Shown piece by piece: positions 44,737 to 54,185 of a DNA stretch of 64,000 nucleotides. Within the stretch, counting starts at the first letter, position 1. The number at the start of each line of letters is the position of its first letter. Both the position numbers and the translations under genes were made by a program. Under the pieces are notes generated by a model. That model worked only from the letters and a program-made list of their open reading frames with translations, ran no database searches and was not told where the DNA came from. The stretch comes from Anoplopoma fimbria (lineage: Eukaryota; Chordata; Actinopteri; Perciformes; Anoplopomatidae): assembly GCF_027596085.1 (NCBI RefSeq), contig NC_072451.1, positions 12,370,795-12,434,794 on the forward strand. Direction: 5' to 3'.

Positions 44737-45761
44737 GGGTACATCCCAAGTCTCTTATTTGTCGTCTCCTCGCTCCTCGCTTCAACCGGAAGTCGTTCTG
44801 CACCACCATATTGACGGCCGTCCCAAAGCTCTTATTTCGGCTATGAGGAGCGAGGATTGAGGAGGGATCTCCGAGGAGCCATGAGCGAGGATGCACGAGA
44901 GCATTCTTACAGGAAGTGTTGTGAGGGCCGACACGCCCCCTCATTGTTCATCAGTTATTTGATTGGACGCTGCAGCCGATCGTACTGATCTGATATAGCT
45001 CATCACCATTAGAGTTTTTATACCAGATAGATGACAGTTCACAGATTGAACAGATTGAAAAGTCAGAGAGAGAAGTCAGTGGAAACACTTTTCACATAAT
45101 TTATCGTCATTTCCATTCTTTCATATGAGGCTAATAATTCCTGAGTGTCGGTTTGATGAGTTATGTAATTCCAATTTACCCAGAAACATTGAGCCTAATA
45201 AATCAATTCCAGTGTTTAGGAGAAACCATAATCATATTCTGGATTATTTAGTAATGACATCACAATCCGAATTTCAAAACATACAGACGTCAATGATTAA
45301 TAAATAAGCATTTCGCCGGTAGAAATGGGTCCTGCGCTTATGAGCAGGACACATAACACAGTATAAATACTAAGAACATAGTATAAATACACAGAACACA
45401 GTATAAATACTCAGTGCAGTTTGTTAAACACTGCAGAGATAAAACATTTCTACTCTGGCAGTGATGATTACTTTGTTTCATTAAGAATATTAGTAAAGTG
45501 ATCATGTGTGCAGACATAAAATCAAAAGTCTCTCCAGCTGTTAAAGCCGACTGACAGCTGATCCAGCTGTGATCAGCGGCCGCTGTCATCAGATACGGAG
45601 GTCGCTTCACGTGACGCTTCAGAGGAGAAGACGTCTCATTTATCTTAAAACGCATTCCCTCGTAACCTCTCTCTTTGCATGATTTCCTCTCTGACTAAGA
45701 CGTAGGGAAAAGACGCAAGTGAGGGAGTCGAGGATGCAATTAAGAGACTTGAGATGTACCC
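44737..45761. mobile_element. 1.0-kb non-autonomous TIR element
   Basis: The left end GGGTACATCCCAAGTCTCTT(A) and right end (T)AAGAGACTTGAGATGTACCC match at 20 of 21 positions as inverted repeats. Subterminal GGAG/CTCC-rich stretches are also partly complementary (CGTCTCCTCGCTCCTCGC versus GAGGGAGTCGAGGATGC). No transposase ORF. A clear target duplication was not found, so the superfamily (Harbinger-like or other) is open. It interrupts the SINE at 44503. Confidence 0.82.
45357..45415 (+). repeat. three tandem ~21-bp repeats
   Basis: CACAGTATAAATACT-type units occur three times in succession with small differences, inside the TIR element. Confidence 0.85.
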
Positions 45762-46245
45762 ATTTATTAGTGTATGTGGTTTGCCCAGTTATCATTGAGA
45801 TGGATCTGTTCACAGGAAAGCCATTTATAAAACATTTAGGACTTCTCATCCATATTGGCTGAGGAGATGAGCATCAAAGTCCTTGCTTGCATGTGAAAAA
45901 AGTAGTTTGACAAAACAATCCTAACTTAACGTCACCTGAAGCTATTTGTGGAACGTTTTTGTTGCAATGCCGTAGGTCTAGACGGTGTTATAAGCTGTAA
46001 GCGCCATATGTGCACATTGGACATGCTACATAAACAAAGCACAGAGGAGCTTGGATCACAACTAAAGTTGTTACGATGACAATACCAAGGTATCATATCA
46101 ACACGTGTCACTTGTTATGCATCCATCCACCAACAGGTACTGCCCATGCGCAAACTACTAAAACTTCACGACTTCCCCTTTTGTGCGCCCTATTTTTTCC
46201 CCCTGATAATGCTACATTATGAACATTACATCTGGGTTAAAATCA
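45762..46245. other. intron, nothing recognised
   Basis: No supported feature. Confidence 0.4.
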
Positions 46246-46322
46246 GTAAGGAAGAGAGCTATTAAGTCTGCTGTTAACAGCCAGTGGCTGTTAACAGCAG
46301 ACTTAATAGCTCTCTTCCTTAC
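46246..46322. repeat. 77-bp perfect palindrome
   Basis: Two 38-base arms that are exact reverse complements around a single central G (46284). The left arm starts GTAAGGAAGAGAGCTATTAA and ends GTTAACAGCCA; the right arm mirrors it base for base. Not associated with recognised element ends. Confidence 0.97.
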
Positions 46323-46540
46323 GCATAGCATAGTCCTGCTTGGCTAAATGATGAAGCTAACAGCTAACCTACAAAGGTTGCATTGGGTTAAATGATGATG
46401 CATTCAGGCTCTATCCCCCCAAAAAATGGGTTTTGGGAGAAGGTAAATGATTGCTATCATTAAGTTTTCAAATGTAATCTTAAAATTGATAAGAAAGCTA
46501 TGTTTTCATGGCAATATAATATAGATACCAGAGAGGGAGT

Positions 46541-47080
46541 TGTTATGATACAGGTGGAGCATTGAATTGCAGGAGACGAGGTGGGTGAAGTTGTAACAGA
46601 GGAATTTATTCTTATAAAAAAAACAAAAAAAACACAGGGATCCAGCAGCACAAAACGAACGTAAAGCTTGACTTTGGATAAATAACTCAAAAGACCTTTT
46701 TCAGGTAATAAACTCAAAGTCCATAAAGCATTCAAAAAACACAGAAACAAGGAGTCCTTACAGACCATGTGCTGTAGCAAACAAAGGTTGGGTTCCACAG
46801 AGGCAGGTTCTCACAAAGAGCAAGGTAGCGTAAATACAAGGCAACCAGAAAACAGAGTTGTCAGTCCCTCGGGTTGAGATCATGACTGAGCAAAAAAGCT
46901 CAGAAACAAGGGGCTTAAGACAGACACAGGAAACAGGGAACAGGTGATTCCCCTGATCACCTGGCATGGGGTTTCCTGGTCCGTTTGGCAAGGACTTGGG
47001 ACATGTGCCGGGGTTCCCTGGGCCGAATCTCAGGGGCTTGTGGGTTCTGGCGGCATCTCCTGGCCGGTCGAGGTATGACA
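46541..47080 (-). repeat. LTR, left copy (3' LTR of the element)
   Basis: 540 bases, TGTTATGATACA ... GAGGTATGACA on the + strand. Slightly longer than its partner through an expanded A-rich run and small insertions. Confidence 0.95.
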
Positions 47081-47817
47081 GTACCCCCCTCCTTACAACC
47101 GTCACCAGACAGTCCTGCGACACTTGGCTGGTCTTTTTGGAAGTCGCGGATGAGGGACTTGTCCATGATGTGGCACTGTGGTACCCAGCAGCATTCCTCT
47201 GGACCATAACCCTCCCAATCAACCAGGTACCGTGTTCCCCGGCCCACTCGGCGAGAGCCAAGGAGTTGTTTGACTGTGAACACTGGACCGCCTGCCACAA
47301 AATGAAAAGGTGGTGGGGTTGGTGGAGACAAAGGAGAGGTTAGAACAGGCTTCAGTAAAGAAACATGAAAAACTGGGTTCACCCAAAGCGACCTTGGTAA
47401 GGCGAGCTGGTACGCCACTGGATTTATACGCCTCACAATCCTAAAGGGCCCAATGAAGCGTGGCTTGAATTTCTTGGACTCCACACACAGAGGGATATCC
47501 CGTGTGGACAACCACACCTTCTGGTCCACGCGGAATGATGGGGCTGCTCTCCTCTTGCGGTTGGCCTGACGCTGAGTGCATGCAGAGGCGCGCTTCAGGG
47601 CTGCACGGGCTCGCTTCCAGGTTCTTCTGCATCTAGCAATGGCAGCCTCAGCAGAGGGGACGTTAACCTTGGGTTGCTCAGAGGGAAAGAATGGTGGCAA
47701 GAATCCAAACTGCACCTCGAATGGGCACATACCTGTAGAGGTGTTGACCAGCTGGTTATGTGCAACCTCTGCCCAGACGAGCATGCGACTCCAGGTCTTG
47801 GGGTTTTTGGAGACCAC
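46957..47817 (-). CDS. Gypsy integrase C-terminus and chromodomain
   Basis: An open frame of 286 codons. It starts within the integrase after the core (SRMLVWAEVAHNQLVNTSTG, SPFEVQFGF-like 'CPFEVQFGFLPPFFP'), continues through the basic linker (ACTQRQANRKRRAAPSFRVD) and the GPY/F-type module VWLSTRDIPL..KFKPRFIGPFRIVRRI with NPVFHVSLLKP. It ends in a chromodomain: VFTVKQLLGSRRVGRGTRYL, VDWEGYGPEECCWVPQCHIM. Chromodomains of this kind target chromovirus integration to modified chromatin. The integrase core frame upstream (47595-48002: HGVPADVVSDRGPQFVSRYW) is shifted, so the protein is not contiguous. Confidence 0.88.
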   Translation of the reverse strand: MVSKNPKTWSRMLVWAEVAHNQLVNTSTGMCPFEVQFGFLPPFFPSEQPKVNVPSAEAAIARCRRTWKRARAALKRASACTQRQANRKRRAAPSFRVDQKVWLSTRDIPLCVESKKFKPRFIGPFRIVRRINPVAYQLALPRSLWVNPVFHVSLLKPVLTSPLSPPTPPPFHFVAGGPVFTVKQLLGSRRVGRGTRYLVDWEGYGPEECCWVPQCHIMDKSLIRDFQKDQPSVAGLSGDGCKEGGTVIPRPARRCRQNPQAPEIRPREPRHMSQVLAKRTRKPHAR

Positions 47818-48002
47818 ACAATGCAGGTATTTCTCCAGCTCCTGGTTAATCCTTTCAGTCTGCCCATTAGACTGGGGTGAAACCCTGAGGAGAGACTGAC
47901 ATAGGTCTTAAATAGGGACCAGAAAGCTTTCCAATACCTTGAAACGAACTGTGGACCCCGATCGGACACCACATCGGCTGGAACTCCATGGTACCGGACC
48001 AC
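47595..48002 (-). pseudogene. Gypsy integrase core fragment
   Basis: Begins directly after KIKWTAET (RNase H start) and continues EVVRYHGVPADVVSDRGPQF, carrying only the second catalytic Asp region of the DDE core, then FKTYVSLSSGFHPSLMGRLK where the third Glu motif should be (typical 'S.FHPQ..GQ.E'). The frame changes into 47817-46957 right after. The junction shows a deletion of most of RNase H and the integrase front. Confidence 0.85.
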
Positions 48003-48041
48003 CTCTTTCAGGGTTTCTGCCGTCCATTTAATCTTGGACGG

Positions 48042-48512
48042 TCAGCCACGGGTGAGGGCAGTGATGGGGGCTGCAATGGAGCTGAAGATACGGATAAAAC
48101 GTCTGTAAAAATTAGCGAAACCTAGGAAGCGCTGTACTTGTTTAAGAGACGTGGGCTCTGGCCATTCTACAACCGCTTGCACCTTTCCGGGGTCCATGGA
48201 CACCCCCTCTGGTGAGATCTGGAAACCTAGAAAAGACGCATTAGACACATGGAACTGACATTTCTCCAGCTTAACAAAGAGCTTGTTCTCTAAGAGAAGG
48301 TTGAGTACACGTCGGACCTGCTGAACATGAGACTCAAGATCCTTGGAGAAGACGAGGATGTCGTCTAGAAAGACAAAGACACAGCGGTTAATAGTCTCCC
48401 GTAGCACGTCATTTACCAGGGCCTGGAACACAGATGGGCAATTAGACAAACCGAAAGGCATGACCTTGTATGCATAGTGACCACTTTGAGTACTAAAAGC
48501 AATCTTCCACTT
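48042..48512 (-). pseudogene. Gypsy RT palm and connection
   Basis: [54 protein letters not shown] (catalytic DD) and [20 protein letters not shown], then [20 protein letters not shown]. The frame is preceded by SINE-derived codons and ends where RNase H should start. The fingers and the first catalytic Asp are absent. Confidence 0.88.
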
Positions 48513-48798
48513 ACGTAGTGGAGAGCAAGGTAGTTCTCCAATCAGAGGGTCGGTGGTTCGATACCCGGCTTCGGCAGTCAATGTGTCCTTGGGCAAGACA
48601 CTTAACCCCAAGTTGCTCCTGAAGGCTTGCCATCGGTGTGGACTGGATGTTGCATGAATGTTAGTTAGAGTCTGATGGTGGCACCTTGCATGATAGCCTG
48701 TCATCAGTGTGTGAATGGGTGAATGATATGTAATATACTACTGACTGTAAGTCGCTTTGGATAAAAGCGTCTGCTAAATGACTGTAATGTAATGTGTG
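48513..48798 (+). mobile_element. tRNA-derived SINE inside the Gypsy element (copy 3)
   Basis: + strand: ACGTAGTGGAGAGCAAGGTAG, GGTCGGTGGTTCGATACC (B-box), GTGTCCTTGGGCAAGACACT, then GTAAGTCGCTTTGGATAAAA, GCGTCTGCTAAATGACTG and a TAATGTAATG tail. It is the same family as 1348-1630, opposite in orientation to its host element. It lies where the RT fingers should be. Confidence 0.9.
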
Positions 48799-49128
48799 GG
48801 GGAAGAGTACAAGCCTTAGTGTTAGAAAAAAACTTCTCAGGTCATGGTACGGCAGAGGCAATAGTGCTAGGTCTACCTCTGGAACCTCTGGGGAAGGCTT
48901 CGACGATACCTGGACTGTGGTTCGGTGCACTCCGTGTCCTCTGGGCAGTTTGACAGAGCAAGTCCTTTTGCACTCTGGTCTCCAAGCTACTAAAATACCC
49001 CTTCTCCAGTTAAACTGGGGGGAGTGTGTCTTAAGCCAGGGATACCCCAGTACCAAAGGCTCTTTTGGGGAGTCAATTAAAAATAATTTACACCATTCCT
49101 CATGCCTAGCACCCACCCGCATCTTCAA
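48799..49128 (-). pseudogene. Gypsy protease-RT spacer
   Basis: LKMRVGARHEEWCKLFLIDS, PKEPLVLGYPWLKTHSPQFN and WRRGILVAWRPECKRTCSVK: the segment after the protease in this Gypsy group. In frame until the SINE, but shifted relative to the protease ORF at about 49150-49180. Confidence 0.85.
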
Positions 49129-49144
49129 ATCTTTAGTGACAAAT

Positions 49145-49432
49145 TCAATCTTTCCTGACCCTAAGGGTCGTCCATCTAGGGCCTGAACAGAGTATGAAGA
49201 GGGGGCTCACCATGTAAGGAATGTTGAGTTGTTTAGCCAGAGTGATATCCATGAGGTTCTCTTCTGCTCCGGAGTCTACCAATGTGGGAAGTGAAGTTTT
49301 GGAGTCACTTTCCCACTCCAGTGTGACCGAAGGCTGCAGCCGTGATGATGGATGAGAGGACCTTGCCGCCCTGCTCACTAGTGGTCCCCTCTGCCCTAGC
49401 GAGCGTTGACTTTTCTCGAAAGCCCTGGGCAT
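49145..49432 (-). CDS. Gypsy aspartic protease fragment
   Basis: Contains LPTLVDSGAEENLMDITLAK, with the DSGA active-site form of the retropepsin motif used by this Gypsy group. It overlaps the end of gag by about 37 bases in the -1 frame. A frameshift at its end separates it from the following spacer. Confidence 0.82.
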   Translation of the reverse strand: MPRAFEKSQRSLGQRGPLVSRAARSSHPSSRLQPSVTLEWESDSKTSLPTLVDSGAEENLMDITLAKQLNIPYMVSPLFILCSGPRWTTLRVRKD

Positions 49433-50337
49433 CCATCCCGGAAGTGGCCGGTCTCACCACAGTAAAGACAGCGGTTCTCACGCCTCCGGCGTTCCTTTTC
49501 TTCAGGCGAGATACGTGATCGCCCAAGCTGCATGGGTTCCTCCACATCCCTGGAAGTGAGCTGACTGGGAGGTTGGTTCTTGGGGAGTGCTAAGGAGAAC
49601 TGAAAGTTAGTTGTGCGTTCCTGTCTACGTTCATGAGCTCGTTGATCCAGGTCAGATGTGAATGACATCAACTCTTCTAAGCGGTGTCCCCACTCTCGGT
49701 TGACAAGAGCATCGTTCAGATCTTCATGGAGACCGTGATAGAATGTAGTCATCAGGCAGTCCCCTTCCCAGCCAGATTCTGTAGCTAGGGTGCGAAACTC
49801 AATTGCATAGTCTGCCACCGACCGCCTGCCTTGTTTAAGTTGGAGGAGACGTTTGGCTGACTCACGTTGGCTGGTGGGGTGCCCAAAGATGGTCTGGAGC
49901 TGGGTCATGAAGACTGAGGCATCGTGACAGATGCGTAGATCCCTTTCCCAGACTGCCGTTGCCCATTCCAGGGCTTTTCCAGACAGCAAAGTGGTGATGT
50001 ATGCCACCTTGGACTCTTCTGTGGGGAAGCTGTTGGGCTGTAATTGAAAACCCAAGACACATTGGGTTAAGAAGCCCCAGCAGGTCTCTGGGTTACCCTC
50101 AAACCACTGGGGTGGTGGGATGTGGACGTCAGAACTCGGGCTGGGAACTGCTGGTGGTGATGTCGCAGGAGTTGAAGGACGAGGTGCTGTATTAATCCTG
50201 GCCACCGCCTGAGAGAGGGTCTGGAGGGAGCTGTTAAGCTGGTCCACGGATTGCCCCAGCGTGTGAATGCGGCACTCCTGTTCGCTAAAAGCAACACCCA
50301 TTCTGCTTAGGATCGTCCGCACATCTTCCGTCTCCAC
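49396..50337 (-). CDS. Gypsy gag, 313 aa, intact
   Basis: Open from ATG (50337) 31 bases inside the LTR boundary to a stop at 49396. The N-terminal coiled-coil-like stretch (HTLGQSVDQLNSSLQTLSQA) is followed by a Pro/Ser linker. The retrotransposon gag capsid core has PPQWFEGNPETCWGFLTQCV, KVAYITTLLSGKALEWATAV and LLQLKQGRRSVADYAIEFRT. A C-terminal zinc knuckle CLYCGETGHFRDGC has perfect CX2CX4HX4C spacing, and binds RNA in this family. Being the only full-length gene of the copy, it could still supply capsid or survive by chance. Confidence 0.93.
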   Translation of the reverse strand: METEDVRTILSRMGVAFSEQECRIHTLGQSVDQLNSSLQTLSQAVARINTAPRPSTPATSPPAVPSPSSDVHIPPPQWFEGNPETCWGFLTQCVLGFQLQPNSFPTEESKVAYITTLLSGKALEWATAVWERDLRICHDASVFMTQLQTIFGHPTSQRESAKRLLQLKQGRRSVADYAIEFRTLATESGWEGDCLMTTFYHGLHEDLNDALVNREWGHRLEELMSFTSDLDQRAHERRQERTTNFQFSLALPKNQPPSQLTSRDVEEPMQLGRSRISPEEKERRRRENRCLYCGETGHFRDGCPGLSRKVNAR

Positions 50338-50368
50338 TGTGCTGTGCTCGCTTGTGGCTCAGTCATGC

Positions 50369-50891
50369 TGTTATGATACAGGTGGAGCACAATTGCAGGA
50401 GAGGAGGTGGGTGAAGTTGTAACAGAGGAATTTATTCTTATAAAAAAACACAGGGATCCAGCAGCACAAAACGAACGTAAAGCTTGACTTTGGATAAATA
50501 ACTCAAAAGACCTTTTTCAGGTAATAAACTCAAAGTCCATAAAGTATTCAAAAAACACAGAAACAAGGAGAGTCCTTACAGACCATGTGCTGTAGCAAAC
50601 AAAGGTTGGGTTCCACAGAGGCAGGTTCTGACAAAGAGCAAGGTAGCGTAAATACAAGGCAACCAGAAAACAGAGTTGTCAGTCCCTCGGGTTGAGATCA
50701 TGACTGAGCAAAAAAGCTCAGAAACAAGGGGCTTAAGACAGCCACAGGGAACAGGTGATTCCCCTGATCACCAGGTATGGGGTTTCCTGGTCCGTTTGGC
50801 AAGGACTTGGGACATGTGCCGGGGTTCCCTGGTCCGAATCTCAGGGGCTTGTGGGTTCTGGCGGCATCTCCTGGCCGGTCGAGGTATGACA
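50369..50891 (-). repeat. LTR, right copy (5' LTR of the element)
   Basis: 523 bases with the same ends as 46541-47080. On the minus strand it runs TGTCATACCTCG ... TGTATCATAACA, followed after a short leader by gag. Confidence 0.95.
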
Positions 50892-50896
50892 GGAGT

Positions 50897-53313
50897 AATG
50901 AAGTGTTTAACTTCATAACGCTAGCTCTGCTGAGTAATATATAATAAAAGTACTACAAGAAAGCTGTTCCCTTTGCTTCAATCATCGAACATTACTCTAC
51001 TTCTGAATGTGAGGTCAGTGATAAATGGAGGTTCCAAAAAAAGTAGAGAGAAGGTCTAAAGTGGGGTCACATACTGCATTTACATTTACACAGTTAGACT
51101 TTTAAAAATCCATTAAATCAGACTGCACTTCCTTCCACCTGGGACCCTGTTAGCAACAGGCTTCTGACCCATTTTTCCTCCTCGCCCACGGTTTGTGACA
51201 AATTTGATCATGTGTGCTTCATACTGTCTCCGTATGTCAGGGCTGAGAGAAATGATCGCCCTTTACATATAATGGGGGAGAATGATTGATGAGCCTTGTA
51301 CTCTCACTAATGAGTATGTGACGGTGACTGCAGGCCCAATGTTACACATACAGATTCATATTGGACACACAAACATGGAACACGTGTTTCCACCATGTTA
51401 GCTTAAGTAATTTGGTTCAATTACTATCGTACCGATTAATTTGACAATCACTCTTTAGAAACACGACCTTGACCTCATGAACTTCTTTCAATATAATGTC
51501 ATTTTCCAGCAGTTATTAATGATAAATGTATTGTATATCTGATGAAACATGTTTTTCCACACATTCACATATAATGTTTATTATTCAATGTCCATATGAA
51601 CCCATGTCCATGTGGATGTCAATCATGTGCCATGTTCTTATGACAGTAAATGTGCAAAATGGAAGAGTTTTCAGGAAGTGATATGAGATCAGATTTCCTC
51701 ATGTTTTTGTTCTTGTTTTGTTAGTATCCATTGATTTGCAGGAATAAGAAAAACACAATTGTTTTCAGTTCACAAATTGCCTAATACAAGAAACTTACGT
51801 TTTAAATATGAGGGACATGAAAGGGACATTTGTGTTCTTATAAGTGTGTGTATGTGTGTGTGTGTTGGCGTGTGTGTGTGCGTGTGTGCAGTGTCCCTGT
51901 TTTCCAGTGAAGGACAGAGTTGTGATGAGTGGAGTATGACCGTGGTGGGTGTCACAAATTCAATAAATAGTCATCCACACTCATAAAAAACAAGGACGCT
52001 ACATGTCCCATGGACAACAATGAAATAGTGCTCTGCACTGAGGCAGCTGCAGTGCAGATCCTTCTTCTCTCTGACTAATAGACATTAAGCAAACAACATA
52101 TAGCAGCTTGTTAGCTGTGGCAAAACAACATCACAGTAGTGATACACACTGTTTGACTGACAATCTGCTCTGAATGATATCAGCTGATTGAATGGGCATT
52201 ATCAGCTGTTATCAGCCTCATAGATATGTGTTAGGAGAGGCCTGCTAGGGTCAGGGTAAGTGATCACTGATACGAATAGATGAAGACAAAGCCAACCTCT
52301 GGATGTGTAGCAGTTATGGTGGGTGCAAAGGAGGAAGTCAGGTGATGTAGTATAAAAAGCAACAAGTTGATCTCTGGGAAGTACAGTGCAGAAACACCAA
52401 AGGAAAATCATTGCTTTCCCAATAATATCCACTTGCAACAAAGACACACACACACAGCGGTAAACTAACACTGATATATATTCTCATATTGCCTCACCCT
52501 ACAGTATGTACTGAATATTGACATAAAGTATTTTAGTTTTATTCTACTTACCAAGAGCTACAGGACAGTGTCGGCAGTATGGGTTTATTTCACTGTTCAC
52601 ACTGACCTCAAGAACAGAAATCCTTTGTGTGCATCTGTTCTCCACAATTCATGTGCAGCATTTGTGCGTATACATTATGATAATACAAGCAATTGCCTGT
52701 ATTACCAATAAATACTGTATGTCTATATATTCACTAATCTTTTCTGAGATTTATTATTTAAGTGATTTCATTTGAATATCTCCTATGAATTTATATATTT
52801 TTAAAGCTGCACTGATCACTACTTTTATGTTAAAGGGAAAGTTTTTTTTACTTTAACTGATCAGTAAGTAAATGTTGACACAATGTCATAATATAGACAG
52901 ACAGATTTAGTAACAAAGTGGTGAACATAGTGAAGTACCCACTAAAGTGTCAATTGTTTCACTGATGAGAGTAAAAGAAAAGAAGGAGATAGCCTGTTAA
53001 CGCCGTCTAAATGCATGTATTTGGTCTCATTTATTTTAACATGTATATATGTTTTCTTTAACACATGCATAAAGCAAATTTTCTGATTTATAAAAGGTTT
53101 ATCTTCGAAATGGCTGGTTTACCCATTCAAAATGATCTAAGGTGATAATGGTGAAATGCGTAAAACATTTTTGCTCCTCTCGATTATAAATAAAGCCTAT
53201 CATAAATTGAGTCACAATGGTTTGTCTTGGTCGCCAAAAAAAAGAAAAATGAAGGAGACACTGTTTTAAAGCCTCAAATGTTACTCATTGTGTTGTTGCG
53301 TGTTTGTGTCCAG
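50897..53313. other. naaladl2 intron
   Basis: Contains an interrupted (GT)n stretch at about 51845-51890. No other feature recognised. Ends in the acceptor GTGTTTGTGTCCAG. Confidence 0.5.
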
Positions 53314-53446
53314 CTGTCCCTACTGTCTGAGCTGGGTTTCGGAGGTGTTCTGCTTTACATTGACCCATGTGACACTCCCCCTGGCCGCCACACCTGGCAT
53401 CAAGCCTTCAGAGTGACTCTCAACCCCGGAGGAAACCCTACCAGTG
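53314..53446 (+). CDS. naaladl2: naaladl2 internal exon (PA domain)
   Basis: A 133-base exon between TTTGTGTCCAG and GTAAGT, entering in phase 0 and leaving in phase 1. It encodes LSLLSELGFGGVLLYIDPCD and TPPGRHTWHQAFRVTLNPGG then NPTS. The GxGGVLLYxDPxD core is the PA-domain signature shared by GCPII-family proteins ('G..G.ILYSDP.D'). The Cys in DPCD and the LNPGGxP ending match NAALADL2. After the phase-1 donor the next exon should begin with the GYPS-type segment, which I do not find before 64000, so the following intron exceeds 10.5 kb. Confidence 0.92.
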
Positions 53447-53924
53447 GTAAGTGCTTTATTTTTGTCATATCCATTTCTACCTACCTACTCAAGTCTAGGG
53501 AAACTGGTAAAAGCCTCAGGTTTGGCTGGACTGGACAACTGTTCAAACTTTGTCAGCTCTGTTGCAGTTGTTTGCATTGTTTGTGCTGTTAGCACTGTTA
53601 GCTTCTAGCCGCTGGCTCAGCCATTGCCATGTTGAGAGCCGTGTGAAGACAATCCTACAATCATAGACATGCTATGAATTTGGAATTTAGCATTTTCAAG
53701 TGATAATTAAAAAAACAAACTATATACAATTATTCTTAATTACTTTTACAAGTTGTGTGGCTTGCTGTGACAAAACAGCATTTACAGAATGTGCTTGATG
53801 CATGTGATACCCCTCTCACCCCACCCAGTTCCAGCCTTCCTCTACACAGTCATCTGTCAAATAAAGGTAAAAAAGGCCCAAAACAACAATAATAAAGGTA
53901 TGAAAACTCTGTAGACCATGGTTC
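53447..53924. other. naaladl2 intron
   Basis: Nothing recognised. Confidence 0.5.
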
Positions 53925-54140
53925 CTCCTCGATATGTGGCACACGAGGTAGAGCGCTAGTCCTGCAACCACAAGGTTGGTGGTTCGAACCCCTCTACAGT
54001 CAACATGCCGAGGTGTCCTTGAGTGAGACACCTAACCCCAAAGTTGCTCCCCGGGCACTTCTTAGCAGCCCACTGCTCCTCCGGGATGGGTTAAATGCAG
54101 AGAATTGTAATTTCCCCATTGTGGGACTAATAAAGGCTTA

Positions 54141-54183
<43 letters not shown>
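53925..54183 (+). mobile_element. tRNA-derived SINE with (ATT)n tail, a different subfamily
   Basis: TGTGGCACACGAGGTAGAGCG (A-box-like) and GGTTGGTGGTTCGAACCCCT (excellent B-box GGTTCGAAC), a short body with TGTCCTTGAGTGAGACACCT and GCAGAGAATTGTAATTTCCC, then (ATT)n at 54141-54183. The tRNA-like head is intact enough for internal Pol III promotion in principle. Confidence 0.85.

Positions 54184-54185
<2 letters not shown>

Larger units (their letters stand above)
46541..50891 (-). mobile_element. LTR-complete chromovirus-like Gypsy element with deleted pol
   Basis: Minus-strand element of 4351 bases. LTRs lie at 50369-50891 (5' in element sense) and 46541-47080 (3'), and GGAGT is duplicated exactly outside (46536-46540, 50892-50896). 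Order in element sense: LTR, gag (50337-49396), protease (~49430-49145), start of RT region, a SINE insertion, RT palm and connection (48504-48042), then a jump to the integrase C-terminal part and chromodomain (48002-46957), a purine-rich tract AAGGAGGGGGG just before the 3' LTR, and the LTR. The RT fingers, most of RNase H and the integrase N-terminus and first catalytic region are missing, so it is non-autonomous. The LTRs differ only by small indels and a few substitutions. Confidence 0.95.

Noticed and set aside
53940..54010. tRNA gene-like A and B boxes
   Set aside because: No cloverleaf with acceptor pairing; body and (ATT)n tail show it is a SINE head.
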